A stretch of DNA of 64,000 bases from Aureitalea sp. L0-47 (GCF_026126405.1 NZ_JAFMTQ010000004.1:1-64000), one strand, 5' to 3'; positions 1 to 9,691 are shown, numbered from the stretch's first letter. Notes: generated by a model from the sequence alone, not told the origin. Numbers and translations are program-made.

Positions 1-9
1 TTTTCTCGG

Positions 10-84
10 TCGGGGTGGCAGGATTCGAACCTGCGACCTCCTGCTCCCAAAGCAGGCGCGATAACCGGGCTACGCTACACCCCG
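10..84 (-). tRNA. tRNA-Pro (anticodon TGG)
   Basis: The minus strand folds into a full cloverleaf. The acceptor stem pairs CGGGGTG with CACCCCG, the anticodon arm is CCTGC-loop-GCAGG with loop TTTGGGA (anticodon TGG), and the T-arm carries GGTTCGAATCC. The discriminator base is A. The 3' CCA is not encoded (CCG follows), so it must be added after transcription. It lies downstream of tRNA-Ser and is probably co-transcribed with it. Confidence 0.95.
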
Positions 85-169
85 AGTAAACAGCTAAAGC
101 TGCAAAAAACAATATCTTAAATCCCAAATAACAAATTCAATAATCGTATAAGAAACTCAGGATCTATTG

Positions 170-253
170 CGGAGAGACCGGGATTCGAACCCGGGCAACG
201 GTTGCCCGTTGACAGATTAGCAATCTGCTCCATTACCACTCTGGCACCTCTCC
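170..253 (-). tRNA. tRNA-Ser (anticodon GCT)
   Basis: The minus strand gives a class II tRNA with acceptor stem GGAGAGG/TCTCTCC, an anticodon arm around TGCTAA (anticodon GCT), a long variable arm (AACGGGCAACCGTT) and a T-arm. Discriminator G fits serine. CCA is not encoded. The gene is 36 nt downstream of a good flavobacterial promoter (289-319). Confidence 0.95.
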
Positions 254-288
254 AATTCTGTAAAGATCGTATGCGTAAAACGCGGATG

Positions 289-319
289 CAAATGTAACTT
301 TTCAATTACATTCTCGCAA
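289..319 (-). promoter_or_regulatory. Flavobacterial-type promoter of the tRNA-Ser/tRNA-Pro unit
   Basis: On the minus strand, TTG (317-319) is followed after 20 nt by TACATTTG (289-296). This matches the Bacteroidetes sigma consensus TTG-N17..23-TAnnTTTG. It points at the tRNA-Ser gene. Confidence 0.7.
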
Positions 320-376
320 ACAAAAATAGAGTTTTTACTCGGCAACTAATGTCCTAATTACAGGTTTCAACTAACT

Positions 377-1558
377 CTATCCCAATTTATTTGTGATCTT
401 CTCACAAACCAACATTATTTTCCTATCATCAATTCCTGTAGTGAAGAACAAATAAAGATCACCTCCTTCATTGATTTTCCACTTCTTTCTCAGGCTTTCC
501 ACACTTTCAGGGAAGTTACGAACGGTTACATTCGCCTTTTTAAAATCGATAGCGGTTTTTATGTTCTTCTTGTTATACGGAACGATCTTTTTAATTCTGA
601 ATCGTCTTCCCGGGAAATCAATAAGCTCATTACTTGTGTACAGATGGGAATGTTTGTGTAGTTTCTCAATCCCGAAAACCTCAGAGATCATTGAAAAACC
701 GCCACTCTTTAGAATGGCCGAATTAGGTTCGTATAAAAACGAAGCAGGATCACCAAACTTGCTTTCATCTTGAGAACCGTAGACAAAATCAAATGTTTCC
801 CTGTTTTTAGCCAATAGGTTCACTGTCGCAACCTTCGGGCTAACTACATCATCTGAAGTCAGTAACCAAAGCAGTTCCTTCACTTCATTATTCAATGCCA
901 CCACGTGAATTTCCTTTACTTTTTTTAAAGATTTAATACCAATGGATATGTCTAGCATGGGCGATGTTTTCACCATTAGAAGCTTTGTATGCGTAAGCAG
1001 GTATTCAATGTTAGAAATAATATTAGGTGTGCAATCTTCCAATAAAAACACTTTTCGCTTCTCATTCGTTCGTCTTGAAGGATCTACGTAAATGAGATCA
1101 TATTGTTTATCTCTCAACCCTTTGAGTCCATCTTCATTATGGCAGTGAACATTCTCAACTCCAAGAGCACGAAAGTTATGTTTGGCGATCTCCGATAATT
1201 TCTCCTGCTGCTCAAAATGATCCACACCTTTGAATCTTTCTGAAAAATAATAGCTATCTACACCAAAACCACCGGTGATGTCAGCCATAACTGATCCATC
1301 GCATAACTCCGACTTATATTTAGCGGTTCTTTCTGAAGAAGTCTGTTCCAGGTTAAGTTTTGGAGGGTAGTAGATATTTGAAGTAGAATACCAGACCGGA
1401 AGTTTATTTCGGATCTTTTCTCGGCTATCTATCTGTTCCAGTAACTCCTGAGTGGAAATTTCGGCAAACGGACTTCCGGCAAACGCGAGTTTAGTGATGT
1501 CTCCTTCGAATTCACGGATAAACTGCTGGACCTCAGGTTTCAATATGGCTGTATTCAC
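377..1558 (-). CDS. Class I SAM-dependent methyltransferase with THUMP-like domain
   Basis: The 393-residue protein has a SAM-binding loop at about residues 91-106 (DITGGFGVDS) and a catalytic-type DPSRR motif at 159-163. The C-terminal part resembles the THUMP-like and ferredoxin-fold regions of Bacteroidetes proteins of the PG1098 type. RNA methylation is the likely job, but the substrate is unknown. The start is GTG. It is the last gene of a minus-strand operon that begins at tsaD and otherwise contains RNA-modifying enzymes, with a 23-nt gap to the TrmH-like gene upstream. Confidence 0.8.
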   Translation of the reverse strand: MNTAILKPEVQQFIREFEGDITKLAFAGSPFAEISTQELLEQIDSREKIRNKLPVWYSTSNIYYPPKLNLEQTSSERTAKYKSELCDGSVMADITGGFGVDSYYFSERFKGVDHFEQQEKLSEIAKHNFRALGVENVHCHNEDGLKGLRDKQYDLIYVDPSRRTNEKRKVFLLEDCTPNIISNIEYLLTHTKLLMVKTSPMLDISIGIKSLKKVKEIHVVALNNEVKELLWLLTSDDVVSPKVATVNLLAKNRETFDFVYGSQDESKFGDPASFLYEPNSAILKSGGFSMISEVFGIEKLHKHSHLYTSNELIDFPGRRFRIKKIVPYNKKNIKTAIDFKKANVTVRNFPESVESLRKKWKINEGGDLYLFFTTGIDDRKIMLVCEKITNKLG

Positions 1559-1581
1559 AATTCGTTTCTTATAGGATTAAG

Positions 1582-2088
1582 CTACTGTCTTGACTTTGTA
1601 AGCTGGTACAGGGCTATAGCAGTTCCCTGCGCCACATTGATACTGGAATTCGTGCCAAACAATTCAATGTGAAGCACAGCATCCGATTCCTTCAATATCT
1701 CTTCTGAAATCCCATTCGCTTCATTTCCTAAAACCAGGGCTATTTTATCCTTTTGATTCCATTTAAAATCTTCAAGGCGACTACTATCGTCACTTATTTC
1801 AAGAGAAATCAGCTTGTATCCACCTTCTCTCAAGTGTAAAAGAGTAGCGAAAAGGTCTTCAGATACGGAATGAGGGACTTTTGTATGCGCTTCCCTGGAT
1901 GTCCGTTTCATCCTGGCCGAATTAAGATCCACAATAGCGTTTCCTAATACGATCTCAGACACACCAAAGGCTTCTGCTATGCGGAATAAGGAGCCGATAT
2001 TGGCTGGCCCATTAACGCCATCACATACAAGGATGATAGGAAAGTCTCTTTTTTCAAAGGTATTCGAGTTGTGAGACAGCTGAACCAT
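1582..2088 (-). CDS. TrmH/SpoU-family RNA 2'-O-methyltransferase
   Basis: At 168 residues this is a compact SpoU protein without an N-terminal RNA-binding extension. All three family motifs are visible: NIGSLFR (30-36), LGNEANGIS (120-128) and SINVAQGTA (149-157). They form the trefoil-knot SAM site. It probably methylates a tRNA or rRNA ribose, and the exact target cannot be told from sequence. It starts 3 nt after the DUF4159 gene in a minus-strand operon. Confidence 0.88.
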   Translation of the reverse strand: MVQLSHNSNTFEKRDFPIILVCDGVNGPANIGSLFRIAEAFGVSEIVLGNAIVDLNSARMKRTSREAHTKVPHSVSEDLFATLLHLREGGYKLISLEISDDSSRLEDFKWNQKDKIALVLGNEANGISEEILKESDAVLHIELFGTNSSINVAQGTAIALYQLTKSRQ

Positions 2089-2091
2089 AAT

Positions 2092-2736
2092 TCAATTCTC
2101 AAAAGCGTACTTGATAATATTGGCACCCATTCTCAACGCCTTCAACCGAACTTCCTGAGGATCGTTATGGATTTCAGGGTTTTCCCAGCCATCGCCCAGG
2201 TCACTTTCATAGGTGTATAATAAAACGAGTCTGCCTTCATGCGTAATCCCAAAAGCCTGCGGTCGACCGCGATCATGCTCGTGAATCTTAGGTAATCCTT
2301 CAGGAAATCTATACTGATAATTGAAGATAGGGTGGTCACCGGGGAGTTCTCTTAACTCTTTATCGGGAAATATCTTAACCAATTCCTTCCGAAGATATTG
2401 ATCCATACCATAGTTATCGTCTATGTGAAGAAATCCTCCACTAAGAAGATAATTTCGCAGGTTTTCGGCTTCTTCCGAAGAGAAAAATACATTACCATGA
2501 CCCGTCATATGGACAAATGGATAATTGAATATATCTATGCTCTCGGGAGAAACAGTTTCAGTTTGGGTATTAATTGCGGTATCGATCTCACGATTACAGA
2601 AATCGGCCAGGTTTGGGAGAGCCGTTGGATTACTGTACCAATCACCACCACCACCGTATTTCAGGACAGCGATCTCCTGAGCCTTCACACCAATTGAACA
2701 AACAAGCACCGCTATTAAAATCACACGAATCTTCAT
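2092..2736 (-). CDS. DUF4159 domain-containing exported protein
   Basis: This 214-residue protein has an N-terminal signal peptide (about 1-19, ending VKAQ). Almost all the rest is the DUF4159 domain. Visible parts are MTGHGNVFFSSEEAENLR, a glycine-rich GGFLHIDDNYG segment and a C-terminal region with DLGDGWENPE. Related domains have a glutamine-amidotransferase-like fold, but no catalytic cysteine is evident. It lies between rsmE (17 nt upstream) and the TrmH gene (3 nt downstream). Its function is unknown. Confidence 0.8.
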   Translation of the reverse strand: MKIRVILIAVLVCSIGVKAQEIAVLKYGGGGDWYSNPTALPNLADFCNREIDTAINTQTETVSPESIDIFNYPFVHMTGHGNVFFSSEEAENLRNYLLSGGFLHIDDNYGMDQYLRKELVKIFPDKELRELPGDHPIFNYQYRFPEGLPKIHEHDRGRPQAFGITHEGRLVLLYTYESDLGDGWENPEIHNDPQEVRLKALRMGANIIKYAFEN

Positions 2737-2753
2737 AGTATCAAAAGTACGAC

Positions 2754-3464
2754 TTATCCTTCATTAATGAACGCTATGGAATGACAGGCAACAATGGCTG
2801 CCGTTTCAGTCCTTAACCTGCTATTACCCAAATGAACCGTTTGGAATCCTTCTGCAACAGCCTGTTCCACTTCTAAATGGGAGAAGTCTCCTTCAGGTCC
2901 AATTAGTATAATAACCGAATCACCGGCGTCTATCGTATGTTTTAGCGATTCTTTCTCCGAAGGATAACAGTGTGCGATGCATTTCTTCTCTTCTGAAAAG
3001 GATTTCTTCATAAAATCATTAAAAGATATAACCGGATTGAGTTCGGGCTTCCACACTTTAAGCGATTGTTTCATCGCACTTTGAATGATCCGCTCATAGC
3101 GCTCTGCTTTGATCACCTTTCGTTCACTGTGATCACAAATTATCGGAGTGATCTCCGTCACACCAATTTCAGTAGCCTTTTCCAGGAACCATTCGTAACG
3201 GTCATTCAACTTAGTAGGAGCTACTGCCAGATGTAAATGGTAGGGTAGTGCTGGTTTCTTTTCTACTGAAGTTATTTTTGCCAGGCAGGATTTATGATCA
3301 ACATGTGAAAGTTCGGCTGTAAACAGAAAACCCCGACCGTTCGTAATAAACAGTATATCCCCGTGTTGCTTCCGAAGTGCTTTCGAAATATGCCTGCTTT
3401 CGTCCTTATCGAAGGAAACATCACCGGCATCAGCTTCAAGGTTCGGATGATAGAATAACTGCAT
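2754..3464 (-). CDS. rsmE: 16S rRNA (uracil-1498 N3)-methyltransferase RsmE
   Basis: The 236-residue protein has the family's N-terminal PUA-like region followed by a SPOUT domain. Diagnostic segments are KATEIGVTEI, the SAM loop LIGPEGDFS and the C-terminal knot LGNSRLRTETAA. It methylates U1498 of 16S rRNA in the assembled 30S subunit. Its ATG overlaps the stop of the TfoX-like gene by 1 nt (TGATG), which suggests translational coupling. Confidence 0.94.
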   Translation of the reverse strand: MQLFYHPNLEADAGDVSFDKDESRHISKALRKQHGDILFITNGRGFLFTAELSHVDHKSCLAKITSVEKKPALPYHLHLAVAPTKLNDRYEWFLEKATEIGVTEITPIICDHSERKVIKAERYERIIQSAMKQSLKVWKPELNPVISFNDFMKKSFSEEKKCIAHCYPSEKESLKHTIDAGDSVIILIGPEGDFSHLEVEQAVAEGFQTVHLGNSRLRTETAAIVACHSIAFINEG

Positions 3465-3799
3465 CAGCCTTCAGTTTTGGATTTTACATGTTCAATCCCA
3501 TATTCCACCCAACGTTGCAATTTTTCTTCAGTATTGTAGCCTTCTTCAGAAACAAACACAAATTCCTTCATAGGCTTACCTGTGAAAGCCATAGGACCAA
3601 CATGCGCTTCTTTCATTACTATATCCATGTGATCATTGAGAACACGTACCATTAGACGCTGTTTAGTTTCTCCAACGCACATTTTTCCTTTATACAGAAA
3701 ACAGTAACCACCGAACATTCTTTTTTCGGTTATATGATTCCCCCATGGCTTTAGTGCCACACGAATTCTTCTAAGCAGTTCTTCGGTTTTCTCTTGCAT
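3464..3799 (-). CDS. TfoX/Sxy N-terminal domain protein
   Basis: The 111-residue protein matches the TfoX/Sxy N-terminal domain, with KRMFGGYCFLYKGKMC near residue 25 and the VLNDHMDIV segment. The C-terminal TfoX domain is absent. Full-length Sxy regulates competence in gamma-proteobacteria. Stand-alone N-terminal domains in Bacteroidetes have no established role. It overlaps both tsaD upstream and rsmE downstream by 1 nt. Confidence 0.82.
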   Translation of the reverse strand: MQEKTEELLRRIRVALKPWGNHITEKRMFGGYCFLYKGKMCVGETKQRLMVRVLNDHMDIVMKEAHVGPMAFTGKPMKEFVFVSEEGYNTEEKLQRWVEYGIEHVKSKTEG

Positions 3800-4821
3800 C
3801 AGAATTTCATTCGCGCCATTGAAATGACATCCGTTTCAGCAAATTGTTGTGTTCGGTATTTAAGCTCTCCAACCATTGCGATCATCGCCGCATTATCTGT
3901 ACAATACTCAAATTTAGGAATATAGGTCTTCCAACCCAGGCTTTGTTCAGCCTCCCTTAGCGCTGTTCTAATCCCACTATTAGCCGAAACACCGCCACCT
4001 ATAGCCACTTCATTAATACCTGTGATCTTTACGGCATTTTTGAGTTTGTCCATTAAATATTCGACTATGGTGGACTGAATACCAGCACAAATGTCGTTCA
4101 GGTTTTCCTCGACAAAGTTTGGGTTTGCTTTTGTTTCTTTTTCAACAAAATACAGAACAGCCGTCTTCAAACCACTAAAACTGAACTCCAACGGACCTAC
4201 CTTAGGTTTTGGAAACGGGAATCGGGAGGGGTCGCCTTGTTGGGCCAGCTTGTCCATCATGGGCCCACCCGGATAGGGAAGGCCAAGGATCTTGGCGGAT
4301 TTATCGAAAGCTTCCCCAACAGCATCATCCAGGGTTTCACCAATGATCTCCATATCAAAGTAATTCTTCACTTTCACCAACTGTGTGTGTCCGCCACTTA
4401 TTGTTAGGGCTATAAACGGAAAACCGGGCGCTTTTTGTTCCTCATCTTTGATGAAGTGAGCCAGGATGTGGGCTTGCATGTGATTTACAGCGAGTAGAGG
4501 AATTCCCATTCCCATTGCAAATGACTTGGAAAATGAAGCTCCTACCAGCAGTGAACCCATTAGTCCGGGACCCTGTGTAAAAGCTATGGCGCTTACGGCT
4601 TTTTTGTCGATATTTGCTTGACGCAGCGCTTCATGAACCACAGGCACAATATTCTGCTGATGGGCTCTTGATGCCAGTTCGGGAACAACACCGCCGTAGG
4701 CCTCGTGAATTTTCTGCGTCGCAACAACATTAGATAAAACCACGCCGTTGTTAATAACAGAGGCTGCCGTGTCGTCACAGGAAGATTCAATGCCGAGGAT
4801 GTAGATATTTTGGTCTTTCAA
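3799..4821 (-). CDS. tsaD: tRNA N6-adenosine threonylcarbamoyltransferase TsaD
   Basis: This is the Kae1/Qri7-family enzyme that installs t6A37 on ANN-decoding tRNAs with TsaB and TsaE. Visible are GIESSCDDT at the N terminus, the metal-binding HMQAH motif, SGGHTQLV and a C-terminal DNAAMIAMVGE. The frame is open back to a TTG at 4848. However, a promoter (TTG-N17-TATTTTTG, 4846-4873) places transcription start near 4839. A start at GTG 4833 or TTG 4821 therefore fits better, and 4821 gives the family-like N terminus KDQNIYILGIESS. It is the first gene of a six-gene operon. Confidence 0.93.
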   Translation of the reverse strand: MKDQNIYILGIESSCDDTAASVINNGVVLSNVVATQKIHEAYGGVVPELASRAHQQNIVPVVHEALRQANIDKKAVSAIAFTQGPGLMGSLLVGASFSKSFAMGMGIPLLAVNHMQAHILAHFIKDEEQKAPGFPFIALTISGGHTQLVKVKNYFDMEIIGETLDDAVGEAFDKSAKILGLPYPGGPMMDKLAQQGDPSRFPFPKPKVGPLEFSFSGLKTAVLYFVEKETKANPNFVEENLNDICAGIQSTIVEYLMDKLKNAVKITGINEVAIGGGVSANSGIRTALREAEQSLGWKTYIPKFEYCTDNAAMIAMVGELKYRTQQFAETDVISMARMKF

Positions 4822-4845
4822 GGAATTGGGCACGTTTATTGGGTG

Positions 4846-4873
4846 CAAAAATAAAACTTTAGTAGCGTATCAA
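4846..4873 (-). promoter_or_regulatory. Promoter of the tsaD operon
   Basis: The minus strand carries TTG (4871-4873), a 17-nt spacer and TATTTTTG (4846-4853), a full match to the flavobacterial consensus. It overlaps the apparent N-terminal codons of the divergent tamB frame. Confidence 0.65.
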
Positions 4874-4916
4874 AAAACTCCGGAAAATAATAGTTCGCAC
4901 CTTTGCCGTAATAGTT

Positions 4917-7900
4917 TTGCTACTACTGCTCACTGTGATCATTCTCTCCATTCCGGCTGTTCAGACCAAGATAGGAAAAAAAGTGACTGAGGACCTCAAC
5001 GAAACCTACGGTACCAATATCAATATCGAAAGGATCGGGCTTAACTGGAAAGGGGAGGTAGATATACGCGAAGTATACATTGCCGACCATTACAACGATA
5101 CCCTCATCTACGCCAAACAGTTGCAGACTGACATTCTAAGTGTTCCCAACCTCATTAAAGGTAAGCTGGAATTCGGTGAAGTTAAACTCAAGGATTCAAA
5201 ACTCTACATCAAAACCTACCGGGACGAGCAGGATGACAACCTCTACATTTTTACTGAAAAGTTCAACACTGGAGAACCTTCCACCGAGCCATTTTTTCTT
5301 CTAAGTAACGACATAGCCTTACTCAACACTCGCGTAAAGATCACAGACGAGAACCTTGATGAGCCTGAAATACTTACCCTGGACAACATTTTCCTTAAGG
5401 CTAGGGATTTCAATATCGACGGAGAAGATATCACGGCGGAGATCATGGCCTTGTCAATGCTCACCGATTTTGGGGTGCCACTCGAAAATCTGTCTGCTAA
5501 TTTTTCTTACAACAACGAGCGGATGCAGTTCAAAGACATGGAGCTTGACACGGGTGAATCACTCGTTACGGGTACTGTAGTATTCGACTATGCCAAATCC
5601 GGCATGAGCGATTTCAACAACAACGTCATTATCACGGCTCAATTGAAGAATGCTACGATCGCAACTAATGACTTGAACGATTTCTACAATGAATTTGGTC
5701 CGAATCAAATAATAAAAGTGAGTGGGGACCTGAAGGGAACTCTCAATGATTTCACATTTATGAATGTCGATCTCAGGACAGGACTTTCGATTGTAAGAGG
5801 TAATTTTTACTTCAAGGACCTCCTGAAAAAGCAAGATGATTTCACCATAATCATGAGAAATCACAATATCGTATCAGATTACTATGATCTGCGTCGCCTT
5901 ATGCCAAGAATTTTAGGAGATATCCTTCCGATGGAAATAAAACCACTTGGCAGGTTTACATTCAATGGAAATACCACTGTCACCCAATCTGAATTAGAAA
6001 CAAAGAGCAGCCTAAGCAGTAGAATAGGTAGCCTTGAAACCTCTTTTAAGATGGGAAATACCATCGATATTGAGAATGCTTATTACAAGGGAGAAGTACT
6101 TCTCAAAAAATTTGATTTAGGGAAGATAATGGGTAGCGAATCTGTGGGTGAAGTAACCGCCAATCTCAATTTTAATGGAAGAGGTTTTACCCAGGAGACT
6201 GTAGATACGCAAATTGAAGGAACTATCAGATCTTTTGGTCTTGAAGGATATAGATACCAGAATATTTCTGTTTCCGGGAACTTAAAGAATCCTTTATTTG
6301 ATGGTGATCTGGTGATAAACGACCCCAATCTGCAAATGGAATTCCGCGGACTGGTGGATGTGTCCAAAGAGTTTAATCAGTACGATTTTAGAGCCGATGT
6401 GGAATTTGCCGAATTAAATAAGCTAAACTTATTCAAAAGGGATAGTATTTCGGTTTTCGCCGGGAGCATTATAATGGACATGGATGGGACTACCATTAAT
6501 GATGCTGAAGGAACTATCGAATTCATACAATCATTCTACCAGAATGAAGACGATGATTTCTTCTTCGATGACTTCCTGATCACTTCTTCTTTTGAAGGAT
6601 CGGTTCGAACCATCCGTATTCAATCTCCGGATATAGTGGATGGTAAAATTGAGGGGGAATTTCTTATCGAAGATGTCCCGAACCTTTTCAGAAATGGGGT
6701 AGGTAGCATCTATGCCAATTACATACCTAACGAGGTTACGGAGAATCAGTATATCGACTACGAGTTTGAAGTGTATAACAAATTGGTCGAAGTCTTTGTG
6801 CCTCAACTGAAACTTGGCGAGAATACACGGTTGAGAGGTTCGGTTAGCTCCGATGAATCCGAATTCAAACTGGATTTCCGTTCGCCTGAAATTCTCGCCT
6901 TGGAGAACTATCTGGGAAAAGTAAACATACAGGTGGATAACGATAATCCACTCTACAATACATACATTTCGATCGATTCAATCGATACTGGAAAATACCA
7001 GGTTTCCGATATCAATGTCATTAATAAAACCTTGCTCGATACCTTGTATATCCGTTCGCGTTTCAAGGGTGGAAAGAAAAAACGCGATTTGTTTAATTTT
7101 TCTCTCTATCACACCATCAATCCCGAGGGGAAGTCGGTAGTAGGTGTTAAGCGTTCCGACATAACCTACAAAGACAATGTCTGGTTGATCAATAAGAATA
7201 ATAACAAGCTTAACAAGATCAGTTTCAGCGAAAATTTTAAATATATCAAGGTGGATTCTCTCGTGCTGAATCATGATGAGGAATACATCCGCTTTGCAGG
7301 TGTGGTTCAGGATTCGGCATACAAGAATCTAAAGCTCGAATTTCAGAATGTTAACTTCGGAAATATCGCTCCTGATATCGATAGCCTGGATCTGGAGGGC
7401 CTTGTGAACGGTAGGCTCAATTTTATTCAGAAAAGGGGATTGTATTATCCAAGTTCCAATGTTGCGATAGAGGACGTAAAAGTAAACGACATAGACTTTG
7501 GCGATCTTTCACTAAAAATAAGTGGAAATGAAGATCTTACTAAATATTATATCAATTCCACTCTTATCAATGAAAATGTGAAAAACATCAGTGCGGTAGG
7601 AGAGATCGATGTTGCCCCGGAGACTCCTCAAATTGGACTCGATGTAGATTTCGAACGTTTTAACTTACAAGCTTTTAGCCCTTTCGGAGGGGACGTGATC
7701 ACCGATATTAGAGGGTACGTTACAGGTAGTGCAAAGGTAGTTGGCAATTATCAATCGCCGGCTATACTTGGAAGGCTGATCCTGGAGGAAAGCGGACTCA
7801 AGATTCCCTACCTGAATACGGATTTCGACCTGGCCGATAATACACAGATCATTGTGACCAAAGATAAATTCGATCTTGGCAGAACTACAATCACAGACAC

Positions 7901-9305
7901 AAAATACAACACCTCGGGTATTCTGGAAGGCTTTGCAACTCATCGTAAATTTGGAGACTGGGAGCTAGATCTTAACATTAGTACAGATCGCCTTATTGCT
8001 CTGGACACGCCTCCTGATGATGAAGCGCTCTATTACGGTACTGCTTTTATCAGTGGTACAGCGGACATAAAAGGTCCGGCCGAGGAATTGGTAATAGACG
8101 TAGTGGCAACTACCGAAGAAGGAACGACATTCAAGATTCCTTTAAGTGATACGGAATCCATAGGCGACGATTCCTTTATCAAATTCCTATCTCCCGAAGA
8201 AAAAGCAGCACGTATTAGTGGTGAGACCATCGTATCTGAAGAAGTTAAGGGACTCTCGCTCAATTTCGAATTGGATATTAACAAAAACGCCGAAGTAGAA
8301 GTAGTTGTTGACCAGGAAAACAATTCAAGATTGAAAGGTCGAGGAGCCGGTATACTACTACTGGAGATCAATACCCTGGGTAAATTCAGGATGTGGGGTG
8401 ACTTCCTTGTGATTGAAGGAACCTACGATTTCCGTTACGGTGGAATAGTTCAGAAAACGTTTACGGTGGAACCCGGAGGAAATATTACCTGGGACGGAAA
8501 ACCGGAACGGGCGAACCTGGATCTTACCGCCAAGTACGAAACTACAGCCAACCCATCTATTTTACTCGATAATCCATCCGTGAACCGAAAGATCGATGTG
8601 GAGGTTTTAATAGGGCTAACGGGTGAACTAATTCAACCCGATATCAACTTTGAGATCGGTTTCCCCGGTGCTTCTTCTATTGTACGAAGTGAGTTGGAAT
8701 ATAAACTACAGAACGCGGAACAAAGAGAAAAACAAGCCTTGTTCCTGCTCGCGTCCAACTCATTCGTGAACGACAATTTACAAGGGAGTGGAGCCTTCTC
8801 AAATACGGTAGCACAAAGCGTTTCCAGTTTGGTAAACGACATTTTCGCCGGGCAGGACTCTAAATTTAAAGTGGGTCTGGACTACACCCCGGGTCAAAGA
8901 ACTCCAGACCAGGATATCGCCGACCAGGTTGGTATCACTCTGACCACACAAATAAACGATCGTATCATCATTAACGGAAAAGTAGGTGTGCCCGTGGGTG
9001 GTGTAAACGAATCCACAGTAGCGGGGGATATTGAGGTGCAATGGCTGGTAAATGAAGACGGAACCCTGCGTATTAACTTCTTTAATAGGCAAGCGGATAT
9101 TCAGTTCATTGGGGAAGACCAGATCTTTGAACAGGGGGCGGGGCTATCCTATTCCGTGGATTTCGACACTTTCAGCGAATTGATTTACAAATTGTTTAAT
9201 CGGAAAGTCGAACTGGAATCAGGCGAAAGTCTTCCTGTCACCCCGGACGATAATTCTATTCCGGATGAATTCAATAACAACGCTATCAAGGAGAACGAAA
9301 ACTAG
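4917..9305 (+). CDS. tamB: Translocation/assembly module TamB-like protein
   Basis: This is a very long protein (1462 residues from the TTG at 4917). It has an N-terminal hydrophobic anchor, a long beta-rich AsmA/TamB-like body and the conserved C-terminal DUF490 region (GDFLVIEGTYDFRYGGIVQKT, QSVSSLVNDIF). Such proteins form lipid-conducting bridges from inner to outer membrane and assist outer-membrane assembly. The start is a problem. The frame stays open upstream to a TAG at 4863 and encodes a better signal-anchor (RIKKLRKIIVRTFAVIVL), but has no ATG, GTG or TTG there. The true start may be non-canonical or mutated. The stop overlaps that of ridA tail to tail. Confidence 0.85.
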   Translation: MLLLLTVIILSIPAVQTKIGKKVTEDLNETYGTNINIERIGLNWKGEVDIREVYIADHYNDTLIYAKQLQTDILSVPNLIKGKLEFGEVKLKDSKLYIKTYRDEQDDNLYIFTEKFNTGEPSTEPFFLLSNDIALLNTRVKITDENLDEPEILTLDNIFLKARDFNIDGEDITAEIMALSMLTDFGVPLENLSANFSYNNERMQFKDMELDTGESLVTGTVVFDYAKSGMSDFNNNVIITAQLKNATIATNDLNDFYNEFGPNQIIKVSGDLKGTLNDFTFMNVDLRTGLSIVRGNFYFKDLLKKQDDFTIIMRNHNIVSDYYDLRRLMPRILGDILPMEIKPLGRFTFNGNTTVTQSELETKSSLSSRIGSLETSFKMGNTIDIENAYYKGEVLLKKFDLGKIMGSESVGEVTANLNFNGRGFTQETVDTQIEGTIRSFGLEGYRYQNISVSGNLKNPLFDGDLVINDPNLQMEFRGLVDVSKEFNQYDFRADVEFAELNKLNLFKRDSISVFAGSIIMDMDGTTINDAEGTIEFIQSFYQNEDDDFFFDDFLITSSFEGSVRTIRIQSPDIVDGKIEGEFLIEDVPNLFRNGVGSIYANYIPNEVTENQYIDYEFEVYNKLVEVFVPQLKLGENTRLRGSVSSDESEFKLDFRSPEILALENYLGKVNIQVDNDNPLYNTYISIDSIDTGKYQVSDINVINKTLLDTLYIRSRFKGGKKKRDLFNFSLYHTINPEGKSVVGVKRSDITYKDNVWLINKNNNKLNKISFSENFKYIKVDSLVLNHDEEYIRFAGVVQDSAYKNLKLEFQNVNFGNIAPDIDSLDLEGLVNGRLNFIQKRGLYYPSSNVAIEDVKVNDIDFGDLSLKISGNEDLTKYYINSTLINENVKNISAVGEIDVAPETPQIGLDVDFERFNLQAFSPFGGDVITDIRGYVTGSAKVVGNYQSPAILGRLILEESGLKIPYLNTDFDLADNTQIIVTKDKFDLGRTTITDTKYNTSGILEGFATHRKFGDWELDLNISTDRLIALDTPPDDEALYYGTAFISGTADIKGPAEELVIDVVATTEEGTTFKIPLSDTESIGDDSFIKFLSPEEKAARISGETIVSEEVKGLSLNFELDINKNAEVEVVVDQENNSRLKGRGAGILLLEINTLGKFRMWGDFLVIEGTYDFRYGGIVQKTFTVEPGGNITWDGKPERANLDLTAKYETTANPSILLDNPSVNRKIDVEVLIGLTGELIQPDINFEIGFPGASSIVRSELEYKLQNAEQREKQALFLLASNSFVNDNLQGSGAFSNTVAQSVSSLVNDIFAGQDSKFKVGLDYTPGQRTPDQDIADQVGITLTTQINDRIIINGKVGVPVGGVNESTVAGDIEVQWLVNEDGTLRINFFNRQADIQFIGEDQIFEQGAGLSYSVDFDTFSELIYKLFNRKVELESGESLPVTPDDNSIPDEFNNNAIKENEN

Positions 9306-9682
9306 CGGGAAGCGATCATCGAAATCTCTACATTCACGTATTTCGGTAAGTTAGCTACTTCCACAGTTTCACGGGCTGGAGCTGTATCCTCATCAAAGTA
9401 TTTCCCATAGACGGCATTAATCTCGGCAAAATTCTTCATATCGCTTATGAAGATCGAAGTCTTCAGTACATTTTCGAAAGTCATATCTGCAGCTTCCAAT
9501 ACAGCTTTCATATTCTGCATTACGATCTCTGTTTCTTCTGAAATGCTTCCCTCGAACAATTCACCTGTTTCCGGAAGTATAGCGATCTGACCCGAAGTAT
9601 AGAGCATATCTCCTTTCATCACGGCCTGGTTGTAAGGTCCAATTGGTGCAGGGGCTTTGGAAGTGTTAATGATTTTTTTCAT
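9302..9682 (-). CDS. ridA: RidA-family reactive intermediate/imine deaminase
   Basis: This 126-residue protein has standard Rid-family length. Features include PAPIGPYNQAV near the N terminus, SGQIAI and the arginine motif TAPARETVEVANLP. RidA hydrolyses 2-aminoacrylate and related enamines made by PLP enzymes. The ATG at 9682 fits family length. Upstream on its strand lies an unusual tract of tandem repeats, 9692-9823. Confidence 0.93.
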   Translation of the reverse strand: MKKIINTSKAPAPIGPYNQAVMKGDMLYTSGQIAILPETGELFEGSISEETEIVMQNMKAVLEAADMTFENVLKTSIFISDMKNFAEINAVYGKYFDEDTAPARETVEVANLPKYVNVEISMIASR

Positions 9683-9691
9683 TGGATAGTG

